NCBI GenBank assembly: GCA_932521025.1
Contig: OW051472.1
Location: 1,240,001-1,304,000 of the forward strand
Direction: 5' to 3'
Origin: Oscheius onirici
Lineage: Eukaryota; Nematoda; Chromadorea; Rhabditida; Rhabditidae
Length of the DNA: 64,000 bases
The position numbers were made by a program, and so were the translations under genes. Numbering within the stretch: the stretch's first letter is position 1; each line of letters opens with the position of its first letter. Shown here in pieces: positions 41,701-53,074 of this stretch. The notes below the pieces were generated by a model. The model did no database searches. It was not told the origin of the DNA and saw nothing but the letters and a program-made list of their open reading frames with translations.

Positions 41701-43816
41701 CGAGGCTCTATTTGGCATGACCTTTGCCGCTGGAAAGAGTCGCTAGGCACCCTATATGTGAGAAGCCGAACTTACCCAATGCTTCGATAAAATAAAGAAA
41801 TTGCGGGCGTTTTGCTTTGTTAAAGGGACAGTCTCATTGTGTGCGGACATGCGAACAGGGGAAATCAGGCAACTTCGTGGCGGGACCCACGACAAATTTC
41901 ATTTTTGCCTTTTTAGGGGGTTTACACGCATTTTTTCAATTTTTATTTGTTTTTAATCGATTTCTCGTAAAAATTACGTTTAAAATGAGTGGTGAAACGA
42001 CAAAATTGTTGGGAAAATGATGGAAATAGACAAAACTAGCATTTTTGGTCAAAACGTTATTTTCACCTATTTCCATTTTTCCACCAATTTTGACGTTCCA
42101 CCACTCATTTTAGGGGTAATTTTTGCGAAAAGTGCACAAAAAAGTAAGCCAGCTGCCTGGCTGGCGACCCAACCCCTCCATTTCCCTTTCAAAGAGCTAA
42201 TGTTCCTCTTCCTAGCCGTCTTCCTAGCATTTTCCCTTCTCGTTCAAGCCGATTTTCCGGGAACCTTGTATTTTGCTTGTCAAACAAAAACTATAGCAAC
42301 TATCGAGACCGTCTGAATTTGTCTGCACTTATGCCATTACCATTCCGTTCGAAGAAGGCGGCTATCTTGTATCTAACGAAGTGATCGAGCGAGTGTTCGA
42401 AATTATCCGTGAATATGGTCTGTCCATGTCCGATTTTCTGATAGCAAATCCGAATTTAAAGAACGTTCGTGTTGGATCGAAGCTGAACAAAAAAGTGAGT
42501 TGTTCAAGAATTCTATGTGATTTTTGATTTTAGGGGCCTATCTGCGTCTCTGGATACTGGCGACCAATTCAAGGTCAATACATGTTTTGGGGTAAAAACT
42601 GTAGATTTACTGGTAGACAGAGAGACAGAGACTTGCTCCCACCTTCATCATACTTTCCAATGGGCCGCTCTGTGTCCTCTCAATCAGTCCAAAATGCTCG
42701 TAGAGACCATTACAGTAGAAGATCTTCATCTTTCGCAGTGGAACCGTCGGTACAAAGACCAGTTTCCCACAAGACAGTACCTAGAATCTTATAAAATATA
42801 CCTCTGGAAAATTCCCACCTGACAGATGAGGGGGATGTCCTCTACAAATCGAGTGAGTGGCCCCACTCTGGCCATCTCATTGGCATAACTTCCTTCAGGA
42901 AAAGAAGGAATGTGACCAGTCATTGGAGCGCTTCCAGTGCTTGGAAGGAACCCAAAGATTCCGTTACAATAACTAGGGAGACGGATGCTTCCAGACAGAT
43001 CACTTCCAATGCCCATCAGAGAGGCACCAGAGCCTTGGAGAGCTCCCTCTCCACCGCTTGAGCCTCCGACTGTACGACGAGAGTCATAGGGATTGACAGT
43101 ACGACCGTAAGCTTTGGAATCCGTCTCAACCCAAAGACAGCATTCTGGTACTGTAGTTGTGGCGAGAAGAATGGCTCCAGCTTCGAACATTCTGGAAAGT
43201 GGGGATGAAAGAGGCCACAGACTCGACAGTTCACACGGATAGACAGACATACCTCTGAATAACCACAGCCGTCTCTCTCATCAGAATTCCTTTGTCCTTC
43301 CTCTGGACACATCCAACAGTACATGGCTTCCCCTTGATTTTCATAGAGTCCTTGACGGTGAAAGGCAGTCCAAAAAGAGGCTTCTTTTCATAAATCTGTA
43401 CCAGTACACTTTCAAGAACAGTGACTTACTATTTCCAGATCCTCACCACTAGACTCTCTGATCAGACGATCTGCTTCTTTGACTTGCTCTCTAGCCTCCT
43501 CGTAGTTTTTATAAGCCACAGCATTGATCAAAGGGTTGATTTCTTCAATTCTCTTGATGTAGGACTCAAGGATTTGGGATGGGAGAATCTGGAAAATGAA
43601 CTATCTCTATGACTCTCTGACCCCTACCTCTCTTCTCCTGATCATTTTCCTCAGTTCAGTAGCCGACTTTAGAAGTACTGAATCTTCCACCGGACTCACA
43701 CTCTCCCTCTCCGAAAACTGATTCAAGAAGCGGAACAGAAAGACAGAGAAAGGAAAGTACAGTCTGCACCAGAGGCTGACAACAGAGAGACAGAGAGTAT
43801 CTAGTCCAAAAGACAT
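38771..43816 (-). CDS. faah: Fatty-acid amide hydrolase 1
   Basis: Eight exons (43816-43628, 43588-43430, 43395-43253, 43191-42819, 42780-42643, 39438-39295, 39255-38899, 38863-38771) join with consistent phases to 531 residues. The enzyme hydrolyses fatty-acyl ethanolamides and related amides at membranes. The N-terminus (SFGLDTLCLSVVSLWCRLYF) is a membrane anchor. The amidase signature gives the Ser-Ser-Lys triad: K131 in LPFTVKDS, S208 in VGGSSGGEGAL and S232 in GSDLSGSIRLPS, with the rat FAAH spacing of 24 between the serines. Intron 5 is 3.2 kb and contains a plus-strand kinase pseudogene and most of a LysM gene. The gene is intact and paralogous to the one at 59151-61615. Confidence 0.93.
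39870..41746 (+). pseudogene. Fer/Fes-like SH2-tyrosine kinase, broken
   Basis: An SH2 region (KLKDMISLLRRNGDFLVRFS..KSFILSVMN..KHFIIT) is followed by a kinase domain: GEGAFGEVSLG, VDVAVKLAK, FDHPNVVKFYGVA, LHRDIASRNCLY, ADFGLSRE, KWIAPE, DVWSFGLMAWEIYNQGIKP. Four defects are visible. The SH2 start with its WYHG motif is missing. A one-base shift near 40151 separates SH2 from kinase. The donor after IKEIMSK reads ATTAGT instead of GTTAGT. A TAG at 41219-41221 interrupts LDSYI-KNNQ. The C-lobe from 41222 is otherwise open to its stop at 41746. The gene lies inside intron 5 of FAAH1, opposite strand. Nematodes carry large families of such kinases, often sperm-expressed. Confidence 0.75.
40720..40868. 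mobile_element. hAT-like fragment with GATCGC/GCTCGC array
   Basis: At least ten GATCGC, GCTCGC or GCGATC units occupy about 140 bases inside the kinase intron. The right edge, reversed, reads TGGATGGGCGATCAG, similar to the CAGNGTTGGGC ends of complete elements in the window. The left terminus is unclear. Confidence 0.5.
41955..42130. repeat. Short imperfect fold-back repeat
   Basis: AAAATGAGTGGTG, CAAAATTGTTGG and GATGGAAATAG on the left recur complemented and in reverse order on the right (CTATTTCCAT, CCAATTTTG, CCACTCATTTTA). It lies between the kinase pseudogene and the LysM gene. Confidence 0.65.
42200..42600 (+). CDS. Secreted LysM-domain protein (3' end uncertain)
   Basis: Exon 1 (42200-42241) codes a signal peptide, MFLFLAVFLAFSLL. 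A 55-bp phase-0 intron (GTTCAA..TATAG) precedes exon 2 (42297-42494): QLSRPSEFVCTYAITIPFEE, then GGYLVSNEV..VFEIIREYGLSMSDFLIANPNLKNVRVGSKL, a LysM fold (Asn-Pro and Leu spacing) that binds chitin or peptidoglycan glycans. Exon 3 starts at 42534 with GPICVSGYW, the usual Cys after the G-x-L of nematode LysM proteins. A GTCAAT after IQ could be a donor. Read through, the frame enters the region antisense to a FAAH1 exon (42643-42780). The two genes therefore overlap or lie end to end. Secretion is inferred. Confidence 0.65.
43208..43236 (-). repeat. Dispersed short unit in FAAH1 intron 3
   Basis: Plus strand reads CCACAGACTCGACAGTTCAC, the complement of the dispersed unit, sense to the FAAH gene. 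Confidence 0.75.
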
Positions 43817-45603
43817 GACTATCGACTCACAGCCACTGGCTAGTTGTTGTTATCAAGCCACAGCTCTTTTTCACAAGTCAGGTCTCTCTGTCCTCTAATG
43901 ATAACAGTCGTTTTTTAGCGAGTACGTGTCCAGCAGTGCTGGAAGATCTGCTATTTTCAGGGTGTCCTGTACTCTTACCCCGACTGATGTTCAGATGCTA
44001 TGGTATGGAGCTAAAATTCAAGCGCAGTGATCATAAAGAAAAACTGATCTCTGATGCTCAAAAGATATCAGCTGCCTCTAGAAGGAAGTCATAGAAAGTA
44101 CTGATATCCAGAGTTTGGCATTACGTAGCTGGACACTTTATGGCACGATCAGACCAAAAATGAGAGAGAGACTAAGAGACAGAGAGACAGAAGGACAAAA
44201 AACCTAGATTATATGGGAGGAAATACTGTAGTTGACCAGGAAGTAGCCGTTTAGACTCTCTGAAACCTATGTCTATTCTCTTTTATTATTATTAATTATA
44301 AGTTAATATTGAACAGTCACTAGATAGTACCTAGACAGTATTTGCTGTAAGACAGGGTCTAGATCAAGTTTGTTAGATGTAAGACAGCTCGAGAGTTTTT
44401 ATCCTATTGAGCTAGATAGACCAGAGAAAAACAGAGACTCTCTAGGCAGACACGACTACAAATTACAAGAACTGATTGACAGGGGGGGGAAGATACGAAA
44501 CAGTTGTAGAGTAGTGATATGGGAACCAGGAGAGGGAATGAAGTCGAAAGAAAGACATTACCAGTAACTTGAGAAAGTAGAAGTATTGGATAACAGGCTT
44601 GAAAATGCACCGCTTAGTATACTTGGGCACGAGCCGAAATTTTTAGGCTCGAGCTTTTTTCGACCCGGCTCGAGAGGCTTGGTCGAGCCTGATTTTTTGG
44701 CAGACCGAGCCGGCTCGAGCCGAGCCTCTTTTTCAACTGCTTCGAGCCGAGCCAGCTCGCGGACCTCTTCGAGCCGAGCCGGCTCGAGCCTCCAAGCGAA
44801 AATTTCAGAACAAAATTTTTCTCCAAATTCCCCGAAGTGTCTGATAACTTCTTTTGAGCGTAGTTTTAGATTGCAATGCTGAGGGTAGTTTTAGTTTGCA
44901 AAAAAATTTGCAACGCGCTTCCATGGCCAAAGTTACCTACTATCCCCCATATATCCTTTGGCCTGAACCGCTGGAAATCCGTTAGTGGTGGGAACTACCG
45001 AATGCTAAAGCAAAGCCTCCCAATAATCACTTGTCTAAACTTGTTACTACAAAATTAGTTATCCAGTTTGGAAAACAACGACAAGGGGGAGGGACAGTAG
45101 GACTGAGACTCACTAAAGCTAGGAACGGGCAAAAGAATGAATTCGAGAAAAAGTATGCATGAAAACGAGATCCGAGAAACACTATCAGAAAGCTCAACAT
45201 TGAAACCGAAGAGAAATTTGAAGGTGCAGGCTGGAGCCGAGTCGGCTCGAAAAGGCTGTCGAGCCGAGCCTCTTTTTTTCGTTGACCAAGCCGAGCCTGA
45301 TTTTTTTTACTAGACCGAGCCGAGCCGGCTCGAGAGTCAAAAACAGGCTCGGCTCGAGCTGCTCAAGTATACCGCTTAGTCAGAAATCCGAAGGCTATTC
45401 GTCTCTCACAAGGTTGAATATGAAAAACGACGAAACGGAGAGATATAGCAGGAAAGTACGTTCAGCACCAGTGTCTAGATTTATACCAAATAAAGTGGCA
45501 TCAATTACAAACTGTGACACAGACGCTGTCAATTACAAAGTTTTCAAATTGACAAGGAACTAATAGAAAAACAATTATTTATTGCCAACAAAAATATAAA
45601 TAT
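43817..45603. other. Intergenic between FAAH1 and ACOX1, mostly mobile DNA
   Basis: Contains the hAT-like element 44618-45371 with its target duplication. The remainder is degenerate low-complexity sequence. No gene is seen. Confidence 0.6.
44618..45371. mobile_element. hAT-like non-autonomous transposon with 8-bp target duplication
   Basis: The 754-base element starts TATACTTGGGCACGAGCC and ends GCTCAAGTATA, giving TATACTTG terminal inverted repeats. CCGCTTAG is duplicated exactly at 44610-44617 and 45372-45379. An 8-bp duplication is diagnostic of hAT-type insertion. Both subterminal regions are packed with the motif CGAGCC or GGCTCG (more than 20 copies). The centre is unrelated AT-rich DNA and has no transposase. 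Confidence 0.85.
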
Positions 45604-48600
45604 CTACAATTTGCTCTGCTCCCGTCTGTTCTTCATCATCGGACCGAGGTACTTGTTATAGGAGGGAAGAACCTGTGTCCTGTTCAGTTCACTGGACTGT
45701 GCCCAAGAGAACAGATTCTCATAGACTTGTCCGTCTTGTCTACCCAGAATTGAGCGAAGTTCATTGTCGGAGATGTCCCAAGCATCGACTAGAGAAACGG
45801 CCTGAGGACGGATTTCCGTCAGGAGACGGTACATGTCCTCTTTCATCCAGTCTAGTTGGTCAGTCGAGAGATAGTTGTCCTGAATGGATCAGTTGGTTTT
45901 TCTGTCCCTCTGTCTCTCTCACCTGGAACAAATACGCAGCCATCTCAATCAGTTCATAGTTAAAGTGAAGCTGTACCAATTTCTGCATGACCTCTCGCAC
46001 TCCCTGATCCACAACCTTGTCAATATGGGCCTTGAAGGCATCCGCAATAAAATATTTGGTATGGAGACGAGCAGCTTTCTGTAGTTCTACAGCATTGGCG
46101 TTCCAGGCCTCTTCTTTAGAAAGGCCTGTCTTCTTCAAGTGCTGAAGTCTGTCATAGGCTTTGAAGACCTGCTTCCTCGTGATTTGGGCAAAGGCTCGGA
46201 GATGGGCATTGTATTCTGGAAGACAGAGATAGAAAGTCTAGAAGAGTCCCTCACCTAGATCGTGACCTCTTCCAATGGTCGAGTGTTTTTCATCGTGCTT
46301 CAGTAGGTAGGCAACCTGTTGACTGTCAACTTTTCCGGATTTCCTAGCCGTTTTGGCGGCTTTCATCAGATAACGGGCCGTCTGTAAGAGCATGACCATA
46401 TTCTCTCCTTCGTAAGTGGCTCCGGCAATAGCGGTGCCTGGAAAGGGACAGATCTCCGTCTCTCTGACTTTCTCTATCCTTACCGTAAGCCTGAGGGATT
46501 CCACTAGCTCTAGAATACCCATGACCTCCACAAGCCATTCGAGCCTGCTCAATTCCAAAGCCAGTCAAATGAGTCACTACCGCCTTTAGTCCAGAGGTCA
46601 GAGCATGGAGATCGGCTAGATCTCCAGGCTTTCCTGACCTGATATCGGCCAGAACTCTTGTGTAGATTTCTCTGGCAGCGTAGCCGGCGAAGAGGAAGGC
46701 AAAGGATCGAGCCAGCATTGGGAAGAGACGGTGCTGTTGAGACTGGTAGTCGAGAATTTTGACTTCTCCGGCACTGGAAAGAGAGTCTGGTTAGAAGGAA
46801 AGGAGTAACAGTAACAGTAACTCCTCTGGTTGGGTGACTTTACGTACCGGGTGTGTAAAGTCCTCCCCCAAATTTCAAAACGGTGCGTAAAGTCCGCCCC
46901 ATATTTTGAGCAGTGCGTAAAGTCATCCCCTTATTTTTTGCATTTCCACAGGTTTTTGTTCTTCTCAGTTTTGGTAGCAATCGACGAACATAACATCAAT
47001 CTGCTTCTAGTGATAGCCTAAGCATTTAACAGGGGTTATTACTCTCGCTGTGGGCTTTCAGTTGGGTCTGAGATGTCATAACTTCTTGGCAATCATTATG
47101 CTTCTAGTGATAGCCTAAGACTTAAAAAATGGTTATCACTCTCGCTGTGCAAGTTGGGCTGACGATGTCAAAACTTTTCTTCCTAGTTGCATTTGCATAT
47201 TCATTCACATTTGGATAATTGCTCTGCGCAGAACGATGTTTGTTCCGCCCAGAAAACGAAAAGGGGCGATTGTTACGCGGAACAATATTCCTTTTAGGAA
47301 GTTCAAATTTGTATTTTTCCCATAAGTAAAACGAGTAAAGACAGTTGATTTAAACGAATAAAATTACAAAAAAGTTGGTAACAGTAAGCACAATCAAAAA
47401 TAAGGGAGGATGACTTTACGCACCCATCCAAAACGGTGCGTAAAGTCCCCCAACCACAGTCACTCACCCCGGCACAATCTCTCCCTGTCTCCTGAGACAA
47501 GAGTATCTGATAGCCGTGATCAAAGCATAGGCCATAAAAATTCCCTGATGAGAGATCATCAAGCTCCGAACATGAACCATGGCCGAGTAGGCCATCTTGG
47601 CATGAGGTGGGTGGACATATGTTCCGTCCGGAAGTACCTGAGACAGTCTGAGACAAAGAAAAATACTCTTACTTTTGATTGTCTCATAAGCATCTGTCTT
47701 CTGGGAAGACGAAGATTACTGAATCTGAGAAATCCATTATCCGTCCCTCCAAACTCCATCTTCGGACCGATATCTCCTACAGTAATTCCTGGCATTGGCT
47801 CGTGGGTATCGAGATCTCTTAGCTGGACGAAAAAGTTGTGAGGACCGTAATTTTTGCCCTCAATGATCAAAGTGGCCGTGACAATGGCATGATTGGCGCT
47901 CTTTCCCAAATTTCCCGGCCACCATTTCATGGAAGTCGTAGTGGGAGAATGCAAGACAAATTCCTGTCTCGATTTGTCGTAAGTGGCAGTGGTTTCGAGC
48001 TTTCGGAGATTGGTACCGTGACCCAGTTCAGTCTGGGCATAGGTTCCAATAATCTCTAGGTTCATGGCACGGCCGAGCCACCAGTCTTGTTGCTCGTCGT
48101 CAGCCTGGAAAAAGAGTCTATGTATGCGTGGAGAAATCTGGATGTTCTCTGTGAGACCAATTACTGGCCAGGCGTAAGACTCCCTTCATTACTGATCAAT
48201 ATTTCTGGGTAAGACTCTCTTGACTAGCTGTCAATCTGAACTAAACTCTGATACTAAGGGTTACCCTGACTGTTTTTCATCTCAGGATTTCCACTGTAGC
48301 GCAGTCTGAAACTAACTGTTCTGATCGACAGTTTTGACTTACTCTGGTAAGTTCAGGGAGAGTAACTGTTCGGATCTGCTTACTCATTCTCTGGGTAGTT
48401 TAAAGAAGCCAAATGGTCTGGTCTTTACTACAGATTCACTCTGGTCAGATTTGCCCAGTCTCTGTACTCTTCCCAATACAGAATTGAACAGTAATTGTAT
48501 AGAGGTCTTACCTGTGCCAGAAGAGCCGGAATGAACATGACAGAGTGTAATCCTAGAGGATGACCATCAAAGCCGTGTACTTCACTGGAAAATGAACAGT

Positions 48601-49069
48601 TACTGTCTCTCTAGAGGACTTACTTGATCAAATGGAACATCTCAGCTCCATTTGTTGGGTCTGCTCCAAGTTCTGGGAGGAGTTTCATCATGGCGACTGT
48701 CTGGAAATGGCTTGTTAGGATTCAACAGTCTCTGTCTCTATCCCTTTGACTTCGACTCTCTGTTTCTTAGCCTCTATGACTCCCTGTCTCTGTTTTTCCG
48801 TCTTTCTGTCTCTCTGACTCTCTGTCCTCACTTACCCTTCTTGCAGCATTATCAACCTTCTCTCCTCTGGTCATGAAAGCCTGTGGAAACGGATCGCCTA
48901 GCTGATCTCTATAGGTATGAACATTCTTCGTGATTTCCCTCCTCTTCAGAGCGTTCTTCTTCGACTCCCAAATGACATAACCCAGCTCGTCTGTATTGAA
49001 ACTGGCCTTCTTTCTCTCCTCAGCTAAATCCTTGTTGTCCGAGGGACTGAGAGCCTTGTTCAGAGACAT
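45604..49069 (-). CDS. acox: Peroxisomal acyl-CoA oxidase 1
   Basis: Nine exons (49069-48836, 48700-48624, 48584-48512, 48104-47673, 47637-47468, 46773-46484, 46437-46255, 46215-45923, 45879-45604) join in frame to 675 residues, the family's usual length. It performs the first, FAD-dependent desaturation step of peroxisomal beta-oxidation, producing H2O2. Landmarks are [26 protein letters not shown] (FAD/substrate region), [36 protein letters not shown] and [18 protein letters not shown]. The C-terminus is SKL, a perfect PTS1. In nematodes acyl-CoA oxidases also shorten ascaroside side chains; whether this one does is unknown. Intron 5 holds a repeat element at 46828-47455. Confidence 0.94.
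46828..47455. mobile_element. Non-autonomous element with GTGCGTAAAGTC array
   Basis: Ends are GGTTGGGTGACTTTACG on the left and CGTAAAGTCCCCCAACC on the right, inverted repeats of about 17 bases with one mismatch. At least six copies of TGCGTAAAGTC or its complement sit near the two ends. No target duplication was found. The element fills intron 5 of ACOX1. Confidence 0.7.
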
Positions 49070-50030
49070 CTGAACTGTTTTTGTTAGAAGAAGAATAGGC
49101 AGAGAGATAAGAAGAGAGTGAACAGTATTGACTGGACTATACTCCAGTGGCATCAAGAATTGGCGGGATGATAAGGGGTAATTTTGGAAACTTTTGGTGG
49201 TCCGTGGTGTGAGAGAGTGAGAGACTGAGGGACATAGAGAAGTTTTAAAACATGGCTTCTTGCCGACAGTCCGGGGTCGGGCAATCTCTGTACCAAAAGG
49301 GGGGAGAACTGAGAGAGAGCGTCGTCCACCTGGACGTGAGACCATAGTGTGATAAGAAAGAGAGAGACAGAGTCTAGAGACTTACTGAAGGTAGTTTTTG
49401 AATCCTCTCTACCAGAGATTCAAGGAGAACAGAAGTTTTCCTATGAAAGTGGATTTGCTCTCTACATGGCATTGCCAGAAGGTTTTTTGATAGAAACATC
49501 AGCATTTTCCCCTTTGGACTTATCACTCTAGCAGCTTTTCAAAGAAACTGTACGGTGGAAAAAGTCGTTGTTAGCAACCTAAACCTGTCTTGGAGCACTG
49601 ATACTTTTACGTGCTTCTTCTATAGACCAGTGATTAACAAAAAATAGGCCAAGAAGCTATCAAAAATGCAGATAAATAACCTGTTCTAGAAAGGACAGAA
49701 AGTGACAGAAAGTGCCTCAAAAATTGAAAGAAAAAGCGACTTTATACAGCTTTGTTGGGTGAAAGGAACGCGTGTATTTTGTACCCTTGTCGGCAGAGAG
49801 GCCGGCCAGCCAGTGCGCCCAAATCAGATAATCAACACGTGGGGAAAGAGTACTCTTGAAAATTTCAGAATATCTACTGTCGAAAATTACTAATTGCAAA
49901 AGTTTTGAAATTCTGTATAATTAGGGAACAATATCGAAAATTGTTTTCCAAAAAGTTTCGAAAAAAACAATCAAAAGTCTGCTTTTGAACAAAAAAAGCA
50001 ATATTGCACTAGAGGACACACAATTCAAGT
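49070..50030. other. Divergent promoter region between ACOX1 and the mucin-like gene
   Basis: About 960 bases separate two genes transcribed away from each other. No TATA box, repeat element or supported frame was found. Confidence 0.5.
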
Positions 50031-53000
50031 ATGCTGCTCGCTGTGAGGACGCTTCTACCTGGCCTCTTTCTACTACTGTTGGCTAGCGCCAAAATGCTGC
50101 CCGACTGTCCTCCTTTCAACTACGTCCAAAGCGCCAATTCTACCGAGTACATCTTCGTCTTCGATCGGGACATTCCAAACGACCAGATGGAAAAGTACAA
50201 GTATGTGGTCAAGGGCATGAGCTGCGAGCTGAACTACCATGAAAGTATCAAGCTGGTGGTTGCTGAGAAGAAAGGAAAGAAGGTTGGTTACTGTTACTGT
50301 CCTGTTACTGTCTCTGTTTTTGTTATTATATTTTACTGTTCATGTTCTTGTCACTGTCTCTAGTCTATTTTACTGTCCCTGTTTTTGTTATGCTATTTTA
50401 CTGTTCCTGTTCTTGTTACCGTCCTGTTACTTTTTTCTTCCAGATTGACCTCTCCCGCCCAATGTCCATCCCAGAATTCCACGACGCAATCGAGAGCATA
50501 ACTGGGACAGTGAATGGAACCTTCGTCTGTCCGACAGAAGACACCCTTCCCGCCGTCACAGCTTCTCCGGAAATGATAATTCATCTGATGATCTACGTCA
50601 ATGGAGACGTGGCTCCGGACGCCTGCAACTTTACCAAACTGGAACAGTTCTATCCTCCAGAGAGCGTCAAGCTGGAACAGATTCAGTTCGGTCGAGTGCG
50701 CCACAACAAGTACATTCGGATTCATCTGCCCTGGCATAAGATTGATCTGACTGGTAAGTGAGAGACGGTAACAGTAACAGTCATTTCCAGAGAAAATGAT
50801 TTTGTGGAAGAATGACTTTGACGAAATCTACAGTTACGGGTCTCTAAAGTGGCAAATCGCACTGTGGATCAAGGATCGTTTCAAGCTGATCGAGCCTCCC
50901 ACAACACAACCTACCAGTAGTACTGAGACTGAACAAAAGAGTACGACATCCATGACCAGTACCACGGATCCAGCTCTCGTAGTAGTCGACAAGGCAGAGA
51001 CAACAGTCACGACTACTGGCCCAATCAGTACAGCTGAGAAGACTACTGTTACAACGACCACGACTCTTACTACCAGGAAGAGTACGGATATGAGTACAGG
51101 GACGACTGAATGGATTGGAGAGAGGACAGTTCCGACGGAGGCGAATACGGTAGTCAGAGAAAAGACTGTTTCGACGATTTTGGAACAGAGGGAGAGTACG
51201 ACGTCTGGAGCAGGTAAGGCACAGAGAGGCAGTCACTGATCAGAGATCTTTTCAGAAACTCTTTTGACCACGACTACAGTCTTCCCAGGGACCAGTATGG
51301 CACCTGAAATATCATCTCACAACAGTACAGCCATCTGGATGACTACTACAGGAACCCCGGTGGCAGTAACTACCAGCAGCAGTAACGAAAGTACCCTCAA
51401 CACGGTCTATCTTCTGGTCGAGAAAGCTGAGACGACCGCGAGCACAACTGCCGTCTTTCCACTGATTACGAACGAGTCTACAACTGGAAACAGTACAGTC
51501 GAATCCAGTACTGTTATCAAGAGGCAGAGCACAGTCTGGAAGCCCGAAACGACTACGGAAAAGGATCAGGAAGACGGGATGGTTTCTCGCGTCTTCACAA
51601 GAGTCTGGGCTGCTGAAACATCTACTGGGACAGTTGAGAGTACGGTAGAGACGACTACTGTGGCCGGTCACGATACTACTACCGTCTGGAAGAGTCAGTC
51701 AATTGAGAGTACATCATTGGACACGACAGAGAGTGCAAGAAGCCAAAATGAGACAACTACTGGACTGAACACCATGGAGGGTACAGTAGCTGAAAGGGAG
51801 ACGACTACTGGAGAGAGTACAAAAAACACGACTGTTCTTCTCGTATTGAGCCAGCTTTCATTGAAGACCAGTCCTAAAACTGATGGTCAAGAAAGTACAA
51901 ATGTCTCGACTACCGTTCCGGTTCCTGGAGAGAATACAGTCGAGACTCATGCGGATACTGTAGCTGTCTGGAAAAATCTGTCAACCGAAAGTACAGGAGA
52001 GACCTCAACGGGAGAGAGTACAGAACAGAGGACCATTGCCCCATACGGTCCGGAGGATACTGTAGCTGTCTGGAATGATCAATTGACTGTCAGTACAACA
52101 GAGACGAGTACTCTTCCGAGCTCTGAGGCTACTGTGACTGTCTCTAAAAATCTCTCGACTACTGAACCAAGTACGGTAGCCATTGGAGCCCAGTCAGTTC
52201 AGTCGACGGAGAGTACCCAAGAGACGACTACTGTTCCGAGTTCAGAGGATACTGTGGCTGTTCAGCCGATTCAGTCGACTAGTGCCGAGAGTACTGAGAA
52301 AGGAATCGGATTCATGGTATTCCAGCAACGGGATCCGATCCGGGCTGACAGGACAAGCTCAATACCAGTCCTGAACAAGAGAGGACAGATTGGCGAGGAG
52401 GCGACTAGCACAACAGAAGAGCCCGGAGCTATCGGCCTGTGGCTCCGACAGCACTGGATTTGGCTCTTTATCACCCTGATAGTCCTACTGATGCTCTTGG
52501 TCTGCATCGCCATCTGCATTGCCGGGCTGAAGAAGAAGAGAGGTGTGGAGAGAAAGAAGAAGGACAAACAGTACCAGAAGCTTGGAAGAGAGTTGTTTGT
52601 CGCGACGAAGACAGCCAGGGAGATGCCGAGATCACATCACTCTTCCTCTGTGTCTCTGGAAAGTTCCAATAGTCTCATGTCCAGAGAGGGAGAACACGCA
52701 CTGCTCGTCCCGAAAGAACCAGTAAGTCTGTGTGTGTGTCTGTCCTCTATCCTCTGCCCTCTGTCACTCTATCTCCTCTAATTATCCTCTCCTTCCAGAG
52801 AACGGAATCCACTCAAAAGGCACCCACTGACCCTGTCCCACTACTCAACCTTCCTCTGGATCCCACAGCCGACGTCCCTGTCCCTCATCCAGAAGAAGGA
52901 GCCGTCGATCCGTTCAGTCCAGCCCTGCCGTCTCCGTTCGAGGTCCGCGACTCGGAAGTTGCCCTGACGCCGGTCAAGACGACGAGCAGCTTTGCGCCAA

Positions 53001-53074
53001 AGCGCCCTCAGAAGCAGCTTCCAAAGATGGCAGCTGCCGCCTCACCGACTGAAAAGGAAATCTTCAACATGTGA
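50031..53074 (+). CDS. Mucin-like type I membrane protein
   Basis: Five exons (50031-50282, 50444-50753, 50791-51213, 51256-52721, 52799-53074) join in frame to 908 residues. Residues 1-20 are a signal peptide. About 21-220 form a Cys-containing globular region (DCPPFNYVQSANSTEYIFVF, SIPEFHDAIESITG, CNFTKLEQFYPPESVKLEQI) of unrecognised family. From about 225 to 700 the chain is Thr/Ser-rich with repeated VAVWKNLSTEST, TTVPSSEDTVAV and VEKAETT units, a likely O-glycosylated stalk. A single span (LFITLIVLLMLLVCIAICIA) lies near residue 730, followed by a basic KKKRGVERKKKDK stop and a 150-residue Ser/Pro-rich cytosolic tail. Role unknown; an extended surface glycoprotein of epidermis, gut or sensory tissue is plausible. 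Confidence 0.85.

Noticed and set aside
50834-51671. Minus-strand frames opposite the mucin-like gene
   Set aside because: Shadows of Thr codon repeats; the plus-strand gene has signal peptide, splice sites and membrane span.
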